DNA from: CAVVEQ01 sp963802095
GTDB lineage: Bacteria; Chloroflexota; Anaerolineae; Anaerolineales; Anaerolineaceae
Assembly: GCA_963802095.1 (NCBI GenBank)
Contig: CAWDHI010000004.1
Span: 36,847 to 100,846, forward strand
Direction of reading: 5' to 3'
Length of the DNA: 64,000 nucleotides
Shown: positions 34,081 through 42,470 of the stretch, one piece after another
How the letters are laid out: the number at the start of each line of letters is the position of its first letter
Position numbering within the stretch: position 1 is the stretch's first letter
Made by a program: the position numbers and the translations under genes
The notes under the pieces: model-generated
Told to the model about the DNA's origin: nothing
Database searches by the model: none
The model's input: only the letters and a program-made list of their open reading frames with translations

Positions 34081-36177
34081 CTATTCCAGCCTTACGCGAA
34101 TATCGATCGCGAACGCCCCCTCCCCCGGTGCAAGCACGCGCAGGGGATTGATCTCCATTTCCTGAATGCGCGGGTGGTCCACAGCAAGCTGCCCAAGACG
34201 CACCAACGCATCGAGCACAGCCTCCTGGTCAGCAGGAGCCAGGCTGCGGAAACCCTTCAGCTTTCTTCCCGCCCATGTTTTTTCGAGCATCTCTTCCGCC
34301 TCCCGGCGGGTGAGCGGAGCCAGGGCAAAAGCGACGTCCTTCAAGCCCTCCACTTCCACGCCGCCCGATCCGAACATGACCAGTGGACCGAATTGCAGAT
34401 CGTTCAGGGTGCCCACGATCACATCCTGCCCGTTAGGCACCATATGTTGTATGGTGGCACCATCGACCCGCGCCTCCGGTTTGGCCTGGCGGGCGTTTTC
34501 CACCACCAGCCGGAAACCGGAGATCACTTCCTCCGCTGTCATTGCTCCAAGGTACACTCCTCCCACATCTGACTTATGGGGGATATCTGCGGAGGCAACC
34601 TTGATCGCAACCGGGTAACCGCATTTTTCAGCCAGCCTGACCGCTGCATTTTCATCAGACGCCAGCTCGTTACGGACCGTGCGGAACCCGTAAGATTCGA
34701 AAAGATCCAGGGCAGTAGTTTGGGTAACAAAACCCGCGCCTTGTTTTTCCACGATTGCCGCCGCTATGGTGGGCTGGACTCCCAGTGCCTGGAGTGGTTC
34801 ATCATTGATCGCTTCCAGGATTCCTGCACGGCGAACCAGCACTCCCAGAGCGGAGGCTGCATCCTCCGGGAAGGTGAATTCCGGGATGCGCGCCGCTCGT
34901 AGGAATTGCACCCCCTCCTGCACGAGCAGGTCGCCCATCAACACCACCGCCACCGGTTTATGGTGGGATTGAATGACCGGGATCACCGCTTTGGCGACCG
35001 CTCCGGCCGAGGAAGAGGGCGGCGGCGGGGTGATGACCATCACCGCGTCAACTTCGGTATCGGCGAGAAGGATTTCCAGACTGCGGGCGTAGTCCTCGGG
35101 CATGGCAGATGCGAGCATATCCACCGGGTTGCGCAAGGATGCCGCAGCTGGTAATCCCCTGGATAGCGCTTCCCGAGTTGCAGGCGATATCTCCGCCAGC
35201 TTCAGGTCGTTTAATTCCAGTGCGTCCGCCGCCGTGACCCCCGGTCCGCCGGCATTGGTCAGCACAGCCACCCTCTGGCCATGTGGCAACGGCGACCAGG
35301 CCAATGCGCGCGCCCAGCGGAATAATTCCTGGGTGGTGGAGGCACGGATGACCCCCGCCCGCTTGAAGCCCGCATCGAAGGCAGCTTCCTGGCCGGCCAG
35401 CGCGCCAGTGTGGGAAGCCGCAGCTTTGCGACCGGCATCGAACCTGCCCACCTTGAGTGCCAGGATGGGTTTCTCCCGGCTGACCCGGCGGGCAGCCGCA
35501 ACGAAATCCCTGCCGCTACTGACTCCTTCCATATAAAGTGTAACCACGGAGGTATACGCAGGGGAGGCGACAGGCTCCAGGATGGTGGTCTCGTTCACAT
35601 CCACCTGGTTGCCAAGCGAATACAGCCCGGAAATCCCAATTCCCTGCCCGCGAAGGTAATCCACCACACCAGCGCAGATTGCACCAGAGTGGGAGATAAA
35701 GGCGATCTCCCCCACGGGGGCAGGTGGCGGCTGCAGGAAGGTGGTATCCATGGGCAGGTGTGTATCGATGATCCCAATGCAGTTCGGCCCAAGCAGGCGG
35801 ATCCCAGAATCCCGGGAGATCCGCAGGCATTCCTCTTCCAGCGCAGCACCTTCCGCTCCGGTCTCTCGAAAACCACCGGCGGCAATGATGGCTGCTTTCA
35901 CCCCGCGGGCGGCACAGTCTTTAAGAATGCCAGCCATCTGTGTCGCGGAGGCCAGGATGACAGCAAGGTCAACCGGGTCCGGTACGGTCGTGATGGATGT
36001 GTGAACCGGCCTGCCAAGCAGATCGCCTCCGCGCGGGTTGATCAGGTGGATCGCGCCGGGGTAACCGCTTTGAACCAAATTGCGCGCCAAACCGTATCCC
36101 AGCTTGGTTGGATCCTGTGAAACGCCGATGAGCGCTATGCCACGCGGAGTAAAGAAAGGTGCCAGGGACGGATCCAT
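34081..36177 (-). CDS. Acetate/acyl-CoA synthetase (ADP-forming), fused alpha-beta
   Basis: 698 residues from ATG 36177 with AAGGAAAA upstream; a longer frame to 36282 runs into the pilin terminator. The CoA-binding domain comes first (PRGIALIGVSQDPTKLGYG), then succinyl-CoA ligase-like domains including the phospho-histidine region (KAAASHTGALAGQEAAFDAG), and a C-terminal ATP-grasp domain (CGYPVAIKVASADIPHKSD). The enzyme makes acetate or another acid plus ATP from acyl-CoA, ADP and phosphate, a common final energy step in fermenting anaerobes. It could take acetyl-CoA from the dehydrogenase encoded at 19.6-22.9 kb (inference). Confidence 0.93.
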   Translation of the reverse strand: MDPSLAPFFTPRGIALIGVSQDPTKLGYGLARNLVQSGYPGAIHLINPRGGDLLGRPVHTSITTVPDPVDLAVILASATQMAGILKDCAARGVKAAIIAAGGFRETGAEGAALEEECLRISRDSGIRLLGPNCIGIIDTHLPMDTTFLQPPPAPVGEIAFISHSGAICAGVVDYLRGQGIGISGLYSLGNQVDVNETTILEPVASPAYTSVVTLYMEGVSSGRDFVAAARRVSREKPILALKVGRFDAGRKAAASHTGALAGQEAAFDAGFKRAGVIRASTTQELFRWARALAWSPLPHGQRVAVLTNAGGPGVTAADALELNDLKLAEISPATREALSRGLPAAASLRNPVDMLASAMPEDYARSLEILLADTEVDAVMVITPPPPSSSAGAVAKAVIPVIQSHHKPVAVVLMGDLLVQEGVQFLRAARIPEFTFPEDAASALGVLVRRAGILEAINDEPLQALGVQPTIAAAIVEKQGAGFVTQTTALDLFESYGFRTVRNELASDENAAVRLAEKCGYPVAIKVASADIPHKSDVGGVYLGAMTAEEVISGFRLVVENARQAKPEARVDGATIQHMVPNGQDVIVGTLNDLQFGPLVMFGSGGVEVEGLKDVAFALAPLTRREAEEMLEKTWAGRKLKGFRSLAPADQEAVLDALVRLGQLAVDHPRIQEMEINPLRVLAPGEGAFAIDIRVRLE

Positions 36178-36249
36178 AGATTTTTTCCTTGAGTTCGGAG
36201 TTCTCCTGATTATAGCAAACCACCCTGCCCAACTACAATTAATAAAAAG

Positions 36250-36273
36250 CCAGGGCACCTTTCGGCGCCCTGG
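36250..36273 (-). terminator. Terminator of pilin gene copy 1
   Basis: 10-bp stem (one G-U pair in minus-strand RNA) with GAAA loop, followed by CTTTTTATT on the minus strand. It is a near copy of the terminator at 36588. Confidence 0.85.
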
Positions 36274-36294
36274 ATAAAGCATGCTGCGGTGAAA

Positions 36295-36441
36295 CTAGAT
36301 GGATTCAGTGATACCGGAGAAGATCTTTCCGATGGCGGGTCCGAGGAGAGCAAGAATAACGATGACAACTACAGCAACTAAAACGAGGATAAGAGCGTAT
36401 TCAACAAGACCCTGACCTTTTTCCTTGGGAGCGAATAACAT
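36295..36441 (-). CDS. Flp family type IVb pilin, copy 1
   Basis: 48 residues: MLFAPKEKGQGLVEYALI followed by a hydrophobic helix and a short polar tail ending in GITESI. The KGQGLVEYAL prepilin motif, with the E at +5 after the cleavage G, is classic for Flp/Tad pilins, which are cut by a prepilin peptidase and assembled into thin surface fibres. A very strong AAGGAGGTG site precedes the ATG and a TATAAT box lies at 36495-36500. No tad assembly genes are nearby. Confidence 0.93.
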   Translation of the reverse strand: MLFAPKEKGQGLVEYALILVLVAVVVIVILALLGPAIGKIFSGITESI

Positions 36442-36494
36442 GGTGTTTCACCTCCTTCCTTATTCAGATTCGACGGGTCCTCCCGTCTGCACAC

Positions 36495-36500
36495 ATTATA
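36495..36500 (-). promoter_or_regulatory. -10 box of pilin copy 1
   Basis: Minus-strand TATAAT, 53 bases before the pilin ATG. No convincing -35 at standard spacing. Confidence 0.5.
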
Positions 36501-36587
36501 CAATATCAAATAACAAAATTGTCTTAACTGGATTGAAAGTTCACCTTTCAATTTTGTAAGCTTCACAACTGCTGTCTGTTAAAAAAG

Positions 36588-36611
36588 CCAGGGCACCTTT
36601 CGGTGCCCTGG
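36588..36611 (-). terminator. Terminator of pilin gene copy 2
   Basis: Perfect 10-bp stem CCAGGGCACC/GGTGCCCTGG with a four-base loop; the minus strand continues GCTTTTTT. Confidence 0.9.
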
Positions 36612-36632
36612 ATAATGCTTGCTGCGGTGAAA

Positions 36633-36779
36633 CTAGATGGATTCGGTGATACCGGAGAAGATCTTTCCGATTGCGGGTCCGAGGAGAGCAAGAATAACGA
36701 TGACAACTACAGCAACTAAAACGAGGATAAGAGCGTATTCAACAAGACCCTGACCTTTTTCCTTGGGAGCGAATAACAT
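36633..36779 (-). CDS. Flp family type IVb pilin, copy 2
   Basis: 48 residues, with the same protein sequence as copy 1 as far as I can read; the nucleotide differences are few and synonymous. RBS, leader and terminator are duplicated with it, making a repeat unit of about 215 bases repeated at 338-base spacing. Recent duplication or gene conversion is likely. High pilin dose from small independent units is a usual pattern for major pilins. Confidence 0.93.
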   Translation of the reverse strand: MLFAPKEKGQGLVEYALILVLVAVVVIVILALLGPAIGKIFSGITESI

Positions 36780-36832
36780 GGTGTTTCACCTCCTTCCTTA
36801 TTCAGATTGACCTGCTTTTTGCTTCTGCGCTT

Positions 36833-36838
36833 ATTATA
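36833..36838 (-). promoter_or_regulatory. -10 box of pilin copy 2
   Basis: Minus-strand TATAAT, 53 bases before the pilin ATG, the same distance as in copy 1, although the sequence upstream of each unit differs. Confidence 0.5.
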
Positions 36839-36975
36839 CGGCAGATCGTGAGTTTTCGACTTAACGGGGATGCAAACTGGCCTTACGTTTTTGAAAGGCA
36901 GAAATGGCATGGCTGGCACGAAATTTGCGCTACTTGAATATTTTTTTTTGGTTGCCAGGAACAATTAAATTATTG

Positions 36976-37005
36976 TTGGATATTTTGGGTAATATTTATT
37001 ATAAT
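36976..37005 (+). promoter_or_regulatory. Promoter of the peroxiredoxin-glutaredoxin gene
   Basis: TTGGAT (36976-36981), 18-base spacer, TATAAT (37000-37005). A leader of about 30 bases would carry the perfect ribosome-binding sequence AAGGAGGTCACC ending right at the ATG. Confidence 0.6.
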
Positions 37006-37041
37006 TATGATAATCAAAGAATCATTTGTAAGGAGGTCACC

Positions 37042-37791
37042 ATGAATCAAAAGATCGGCGATCCCGCTCCCAATTTCACCCTCAACAGCCATTTAGATAC
37101 GGCGATCACGCTCAGCGAATTGCGTGGAAGAAATGTTGTCATCGCATTCTTCCCCCTGGCGTTCACCCCCATCTGAAGCGGACAGATCCCGTCCTACGAG
37201 GCTGAGAAAGCCAAGTTCGCGGGATTGAATGCCCAGGTCCTGGGCATCAGCGTTGACCATGTCCCCTGCCTGCAAGCCTGGTCCGAAAGCCTGGGAGGCA
37301 TCAGCTTTCCGCTCCTCAGTGATTTCTGGCCGCACGGCGCGGTTTCTGAAAAATACGGCGTGCTGCGTTCCGATGGCGAGTCCGAGCGGGCTATCTTCAT
37401 CGTCGATAAGGCAGGCATCATCCGCTATATTGATATTCACGACATCGACGACCAGCCCTATAACGAAGAGCTGCGCGAAGCCCTGCGGGAGATCGATCCC
37501 GAGGCTGCTTCCCACGAGCCCAAACCAACCAATCCACCCGCGCCGCTCCCCCGCGGCGGTGTGGTGATGTACTGCACGCCCTGGTGCCCGGATTGCACGG
37601 ATGCGCGTCCATGGTTGAAGGAGAGAGGCATCCAATTCACGGAAGTGGATATCTACTCCACCCCGGGCGCGGAAGAGCAGGTTCGAAAGTGGAACCACGG
37701 AAGGCTGATCACACCTACTTTCGATATCGACAGCGTTGTCGTTTCAGATTTTGATCGCGAAACTCTCGAACGGATATTGAAGCCTGCGTAA
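37042..37791 (+). CDS. Selenocysteine-containing peroxiredoxin fused to glutaredoxin (UGA recoded at residue 45)
   Basis: Read through an in-frame TGA at 37174-37176, the gene encodes 249 residues. Residues 1-160 are an AhpE/BCP-type peroxiredoxin: GDPAPNFTL, FFPLAFTPI-U-SGQIPSYE, SVDHVPCLQAW (possible resolving C76) and GGISFPLLSDF. The TGA falls exactly where the peroxidatic cysteine belongs, so selenocysteine is expected. Residues about 170-249 are a glutaredoxin-like domain with C178 and the active site C182-P-D-C185. Such a fusion would reduce peroxides and be recycled by its own glutaredoxin domain. It is a stand-alone gene with an ideal RBS. The alternative is a TGC-to-TGA nonsense mutation or base-call error; the open frame for 205 codons and a hairpin after the TGA favour recoding. 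Confidence 0.8.
37200..37212 (+). promoter_or_regulatory. Candidate bacterial SECIS hairpin
   Basis: GGCT/AGCC 4-bp stem closing a five-base loop GAGAA whose first base is G. The loop begins 28 bases after the TGA, within the 16-37 base window and with the G-in-loop rule known for bacterial SECIS elements. The lower stem is poorly paired, so structure prediction is needed. Confidence 0.45.
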
Positions 37792-37831
37792 TTCTCTTAC
37801 CAATCGTTTTGCCGGGTTGCGTCACCCAAAG

Positions 37832-37859
37832 TTGGAATTTCACGTGACCCGGCTATAAT
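37832..37859 (+). promoter_or_regulatory. Promoter of ribokinase gene
   Basis: TTGGAA (37832-37837), 16-base spacer, TATAAT (37854-37859), 34 bases before the ATG. Confidence 0.65.
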
Positions 37860-37893
37860 TTTAAGCAACCTAACAGAGAAACAGAGGTTTCCT

Positions 37894-38811
37894 ATGCCGA
37901 TCATTGTGTTTGGCAGCATTAACCTGGATCTGACCGCTTATGTCTCCCGCCTGCCTGAGGCAGGCGAAACGATTTCCGGCGAATCCTTCCTCGCTGCTCC
38001 CGGTGGCAAAGGAGCAAACCAGGCCGTCTGCGCGGCTCGGCTCGGTGTCACCACGGTATTCATCGGGCGCACTGGCCGGGATTCCTTTGGTGACCAGGCG
38101 TTGGCTGCCGTCTCTGCTGAGGGGGTGGATACTTCCCGCATCTGGATCGACCCGGATGCAGGAACCGGGTTGGCGGTTATCAGTGTGGATGATCGGGCAG
38201 AGAACACCATCATCCTTATTCCTGGGACGAATGGCAGGCTGGATGACAGCGATGTTGCACGCGCCGCTGATCTGCTGGACGAGAAATCGATAGTTTTACT
38301 GCAATTGGAAACTCCAATGAATGCCTCCCTCCATTTGGCAGCAATTGCCCGTAAACGGGGAGCGAAGGTCATCCTCGACCCAGCACCGGCAGTACCCCTG
38401 CCCGGGGAACTATTGCACGCAGTGGATATCATCACCCCCAATGAGGTCGAGACCAGTATTCTCACCGGTATCCTGCCTCGTAACGCGGAGGACGCTTCAA
38501 GAGCGGCAAAAATTCTCCTTGCCCGCGGTGTGAATACTGCAATCATTAAAATGGGTGCCCAGGGCGCTTTTTACGAAAACAATCTAACCTCCGGTTTCAT
38601 CCCGCCATTCCCCATCCAGCCCGTGGATAGCGTGGCCGCAGGAGACGCCTTCAATGGCGGGTTGGCGGTAGCGCTGTTCGAAGACAAGCCCCTCGAGGAA
38701 GCCGTCCGTTGGGGAGCTGCCGCAGGTGCGATCGCCTGCACCCGAAAAGGCGCCATCCCCTCCATGCCCCACCGGGAGGAGTTGGAGAGTTTGCTGGGGG
38801 AAGCCGGGTAA
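37894..38811 (+). CDS. rbsK: Ribokinase (PfkB family)
   Basis: 305 residues, the standard length. Both PfkB signatures are present: GGKGANQAVCAARLG near residue 42 and the C-terminal DSVAAGDAFNGGLAVAL with the catalytic aspartate. The N-terminal FGSINLDLTAYVSRLPEAGETISGESF is typical of ribokinases. It phosphorylates ribose (or a similar pentose or nucleoside-derived sugar) at the 5-position. No ribose transporter is adjacent, so substrate preference is inferred. Confidence 0.88.
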   Translation: MPIIVFGSINLDLTAYVSRLPEAGETISGESFLAAPGGKGANQAVCAARLGVTTVFIGRTGRDSFGDQALAAVSAEGVDTSRIWIDPDAGTGLAVISVDDRAENTIILIPGTNGRLDDSDVARAADLLDEKSIVLLQLETPMNASLHLAAIARKRGAKVILDPAPAVPLPGELLHAVDIITPNEVETSILTGILPRNAEDASRAAKILLARGVNTAIIKMGAQGAFYENNLTSGFIPPFPIQPVDSVAAGDAFNGGLAVALFEDKPLEEAVRWGAAAGAIACTRKGAIPSMPHREELESLLGEAG

Positions 38812-38923
38812 ATCTTCCCGTAAGGATCGTGACCCGGTTTGCTGCCATCGCTGACCAATTGGAGGGAGACCCGGGATTGGTCTTTCATAAATCATTGAAG
38901 ATAAGAACAGAAAGGGATTGATC

Positions 38924-39535
38924 ATGGCTGGAACAACCCCAAAGAAAATCCTGATCGCCTACGCCACCGATTCCGGCTCCACGGCAGATGTGGCCATATT
39001 TATTGGAGAAGAGTTTGTAAAATCGGGTGCCGCCGTTGAGGTACTGCCCATAGGGCAGGTAGGTTCGGTGAAGGGATTCAGTGCAGCGGTGATTGGCGCG
39101 CCGGAGATCGTCGGTTGGCATCGGGCAGCCAAGCGCTTCGTCCACAAAAATCGGGAAAGCCTCGCGCAGATCCCGGTCGCCTACTTCTTCACCCTGATGT
39201 CGCTCACTGAATCGGGAAGCGATTCCTTCCTGGGCATTCCCCTGGCTTGCGACGGGGAGCTGACCCATCCCCCCGCAAAGGAAGGAAAGCTTTCCATCAA
39301 GGAAAAATACGCCTCTGTGGAAAATTATCTCAAACCCGTTCTCAAGGAAGCCCCGGCGGTGAAACCTGTGGGCGTTGCCTTTTTTGGCGGCAAGCTGAGC
39401 TATTACCGGATGAACTGGTTTCGAAGGCTCTTCGTGATGGCGATCGTCAACGCCAATCCCGGCGACCGGCGCAATTGGGATTTTATTCGCGCCTGGGCAA
39501 CCGGTATCGCCCCTTTGCTGAAACGAAGCAGCTAA
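38924..39535 (+). CDS. Flavodoxin-domain protein
   Basis: 203 residues from ATG 38924. The FMN-binding P-loop-like motif YATDSGSTADVAIFIGEEF is at the N-terminus, and the middle has VIGAPEIVGWHRAAKRFVHKN as in the protoporphyrinogen oxidase HemG-like flavodoxin group. No heme genes are adjacent, so it is best called a flavodoxin-domain protein. It ends seven bases from the convergent glucosidase gene. Confidence 0.85.
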   Translation: MAGTTPKKILIAYATDSGSTADVAIFIGEEFVKSGAAVEVLPIGQVGSVKGFSAAVIGAPEIVGWHRAAKRFVHKNRESLAQIPVAYFFTLMSLTESGSDSFLGIPLACDGELTHPPAKEGKLSIKEKYASVENYLKPVLKEAPAVKPVGVAFFGGKLSYYRMNWFRRLFVMAIVNANPGDRRNWDFIRAWATGIAPLLKRSS

Positions 39536-39542
39536 GCAGTGG

Positions 39543-40916
39543 TTATTTGCTTCGAGCTTTTTGGTTGCGGATCATATCCCGCACCCAGTAGCCGCTATCC
39601 TTGATAACCCGCTCCTGGGTGGCATGATCCACATAGACCAATCCGAAGCGCTTGGCGTAACCCTCGCGCCATTCGAAATTATCCATCATGGTCCAAATGA
39701 AATACCCGCGCAGGTCCACGCCATCCCGGGCAGCATTGGCTGCTTCGTTCATGTAGCCTTCCAGGAAGGCGACCCGCAACGGATCGTGTACCCGACCATC
39801 CTCCAGTTTATCGGTGAACGAAGCCCCGTTCTCGGTGATATAGACCGGCGGATTGCTGCAGCGTTCCTTGATATACATTAGTCGTTCGTAGAAGGCGCGC
39901 GGATAGACTTCGCGATTGAAATTGGTAAACTGGTAGCCGTTCACCACCCGCTCGCCTGAACTGGTATCGACTTCGTCCACCCATGCGCCTAGAAAGGGGA
40001 CATACCATGCGGCGCGCGCGTACTCGCGACTGTAATAATTGAGTCCCAGGAAATCTGTTTTTCCGGAAATGATGCGCATGTCGTTCGCGCCGATATGCGG
40101 GCGGATCAACCTCGTGCGACTCCACAGCGGCTCGGGGTAGATACCTTTATAGATCCCATCCAGGAAGAAATCGTTGAAGAACTGGTCCCCGAGCGCTGCG
40201 GCCTTAATATCTGCAGGTTTATCGGTAACAGGCAGGATGGGCGTCTGGCTGAGGGTGATCCCCACCCGGGCATCCGGGGAGACCGCACGGATTGCCTGCA
40301 ATCCCATCCCGTGCGCCAGTAGCTCATGGTGGGCTACTTTCATGTAGGTCCAGGGATTGCGCTTACCCGGCGCGTGGTCCCCCAGCAAATGCCCCAGGGC
40401 AGCATGCTCCCAGGGTTCATTAAGGGTGATCCAATCCTTCACCCGGTCACCCAGTGCTTTCACCACCACGGTCGCATACTCAGCGAAAAGAGTACACGTC
40501 TCCCGGTTGGCAAAACCTCCTAATGCATCCTCGAGTGCTTGCGGCATGTCCCAGTGATAAAGGGTGACGAAAGGCGTGATCCCGCGTTCGAGCAGGAGAT
40601 CTACCAGGCGGGAATAGTAGTCCAGCCCCTTTTGGTTTACGCCCCCGCGTCCATCCGGCATGACCCGCGACCAGGCTACAGAAAAGCGGTAAGCGTTCAT
40701 TCTCAATGCCACCATCAGGTCGATATCCCGCTCCGGATCCAGGTAGGTATCGCAGGCGGTATCGGCATTCTCGCCGGTGCGGATCTTCCCTTTTTTATGG
40801 GAGAAGGTATCCCAGATGGATGCCTTTTTCCCGTCAGCATAGGGGCTACCTTCGACCTGGAAGGCTGCGGTGGCTGTGCCAAAGAGAAAACCGCGCGGGA
40901 ATTGAGGGTGGGGCAT
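39543..40916 (-). CDS. Beta-glucosidase, glycoside hydrolase family 1
   Basis: 457 residues from the ATG at 40916 with AAAGGAG; normal GH1 length. The N-terminal signature FPRGFLFGTATAAFQVEGS, the acid/base glutamate in TLNEPWEHAALGH and the nucleophile glutamate in YITENGASF are all present. It cleaves beta-glucosides or related short beta-linked sugars and lacks a signal peptide, so it acts inside the cell on imported oligosaccharides. Confidence 0.95.
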   Translation of the reverse strand: MPHPQFPRGFLFGTATAAFQVEGSPYADGKKASIWDTFSHKKGKIRTGENADTACDTYLDPERDIDLMVALRMNAYRFSVAWSRVMPDGRGGVNQKGLDYYSRLVDLLLERGITPFVTLYHWDMPQALEDALGGFANRETCTLFAEYATVVVKALGDRVKDWITLNEPWEHAALGHLLGDHAPGKRNPWTYMKVAHHELLAHGMGLQAIRAVSPDARVGITLSQTPILPVTDKPADIKAAALGDQFFNDFFLDGIYKGIYPEPLWSRTRLIRPHIGANDMRIISGKTDFLGLNYYSREYARAAWYVPFLGAWVDEVDTSSGERVVNGYQFTNFNREVYPRAFYERLMYIKERCSNPPVYITENGASFTDKLEDGRVHDPLRVAFLEGYMNEAANAARDGVDLRGYFIWTMMDNFEWREGYAKRFGLVYVDHATQERVIKDSGYWVRDMIRNQKARSK

Positions 40917-41010
40917 GGCATACTCCTTTATGGATTTCAAAAACAATTTTACCCCAGGGGTACCTTCGACCATCCGATGATTGAATAATGGTTTTTTGAG
41001 GAGATATGAC

Positions 41011-41016
41011 TATAAT
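41011..41016 (+). promoter_or_regulatory. -10 box of the YihY gene
   Basis: TATAAT 21 bases before the GTG at 41038. It lies inside the longer reading frame, supporting the downstream start. Confidence 0.5.
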
Positions 41017-41037
41017 CAAAATCTGGAGATAAAAAGT

Positions 41038-41904
41038 GTGAAACGAAAACCCAAATGGATCGCTTCCGTACAGGAGATCTCGAGGATCTGGACCCTGGAA
41101 CGGCCAACCGTGCTGGCAGCAGCCCTGGCATATTTCGGCATGTTCGCGTTCGCCCCCATAATCTATGTGTCCCTGATGATCGCCGGATTCTTCGTGGACC
41201 AGCTTGCCCTGACCAATAAAATGCTTGAAACTTTAACTGCCTACCTCGGACCAGAGATCACTGCATTCATCCAGGAAACCGTGGCGAACCTGACCACTTC
41301 GAATTCCGCCTTCCCGATTCTCGGTACCATCATCAGCCTCGTTGCCATAATCTATGCTGCCTCGGGATTGTTCTATCAGCTGCAGTATTCCCTCAACGTG
41401 ATCTGGAAGATCCCTCCCCCTGAAAGAGGGCTGGGGAAGTTCTTCCTTAAAAAACGGCTGGTTTCTCTCGTAATGGTGGCAGCTTCCGGAGTTCTACTGA
41501 TCCTGGCGTTGATGGTTTTCGGTTTCATCTCCTGGTTGGAATCGATGATCAATATCGGATTTAATCTTGCCATTGGCAATCCTTTGGCGGTATGGCTCCT
41601 GGTCACGCTTTCATTTTCGCTCATGTACAGATTCCTTCCGGATATCCATGTCCGCTACCGGGAAGTCCTGCCGGGTGCATTGGCAGCTGGGTTTATGATC
41701 ACCATCGTATTACTGCTCTACTCAGCATTCTTCAGGATTGGCTCATTCAGCACCGCGTTCGCTGCAACGGGCGCAGTGGTGATCTTCCTGATCGGGTTAA
41801 ACCTGTTCGCCAATATTTTCCTGTTCGGTGCTGTCATCGGCAGGACAATTCATACGAAACGAAACCCGGAAGATCCAGAGCTCGCGAAGATCAAAAATAT
41901 TTAA
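41038..41904 (+). CDS. YihY/BrkB family membrane protein
   Basis: 288 residues from GTG 41038, chosen because GGAG (41025-41028) and a TATAAT box lie just upstream; a TTG at 40981 would precede that promoter. Six hydrophobic segments are visible. Family traits include ALAYFGMFAFAPIIYVSLMIAG in the first helix and LYRFLPDIHV-like YRFLPDIHVRYREVLPGAL. The family is an inner-membrane protein of unknown transport or envelope role, formerly miscalled ribonuclease BN. Confidence 0.88.
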   Translation: MKRKPKWIASVQEISRIWTLERPTVLAAALAYFGMFAFAPIIYVSLMIAGFFVDQLALTNKMLETLTAYLGPEITAFIQETVANLTTSNSAFPILGTIISLVAIIYAASGLFYQLQYSLNVIWKIPPPERGLGKFFLKKRLVSLVMVAASGVLLILALMVFGFISWLESMINIGFNLAIGNPLAVWLLVTLSFSLMYRFLPDIHVRYREVLPGALAAGFMITIVLLLYSAFFRIGSFSTAFAATGAVVIFLIGLNLFANIFLFGAVIGRTIHTKRNPEDPELAKIKNI

Positions 41905-41921
41905 TTTATCAATAAGGAGGA

Positions 41922-42386
41922 TTAAACCGGTTTGCTGGCCACCAGCACCATCCATTGCCCGGATTGCACCCTTTCGCCACGCTGGTTGAGCACCTCCACA
42001 TCGAAGGTCACGGCGCCGCCTCCCAGCCTGGCCAGCGCGCGCAGGTCGGTCACCCTGGCGCTTGCGCGGATGGTATCGCCAATGAAGATTGGCAGGCTGA
42101 ACTTCCAGGTGAGCTCGCGAAACGCCAGCAAGGTTCCTTCGATGAACCCGAGCTGGGTGAGCAGCCCCGAAGCGATGGAAAGTCCCAGCAGTCCCTGGGC
42201 GATGCGCTGACCGAATACGCTTTTGCTGGCGAACTCAGCATCGAGATGCAGCGGGTTGTGGTCACCGGTCAGCTCGGAAAACGCAAAGAGATCCGCTTCC
42301 GTGATGGTGCGTCCCTCGCTCGAATGCGTCGCCCCCAGGGTAAATTCTTCAAAATAACTGCCGCTCGGGTGGGTGGTTTCTGTCAT
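41922..42386 (-). CDS. MaoC-like hotdog dehydratase
   Basis: 154 residues, ATG 42386 with TGGAGGA upstream. Hotdog-fold hydratase 2 motif TGDHNPLHLDAEFASKSVFGQRIAQGLL contains the Asp/His catalytic pair of R-specific enoyl-CoA hydratases. Likely acts on acyl-CoA substrates. Convergent with the YihY gene and divergent from the SCP2 gene. Confidence 0.88.
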   Translation of the reverse strand: MTETTHPSGSYFEEFTLGATHSSEGRTITEADLFAFSELTGDHNPLHLDAEFASKSVFGQRIAQGLLGLSIASGLLTQLGFIEGTLLAFRELTWKFSLPIFIGDTIRASARVTDLRALARLGGGAVTFDVEVLNQRGERVQSGQWMVLVASKPV

Positions 42387-42470
42387 GTTTATCCTCCATT
42401 GAGAATGCTTAAATCGGTGACCTGAATTTTAGGATAAAATCAAAATCTATTCCACTCCTTTGGAGGGTAA

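Noticed and set aside
36904..37176. A 90-residue frame ending at the TGA, as a complete gene
   Set aside because: Its first 46 codons precede the promoter and the perfect ribosome-binding site at 37030; peroxiredoxin similarity starts at 37042 and continues past the TGA.
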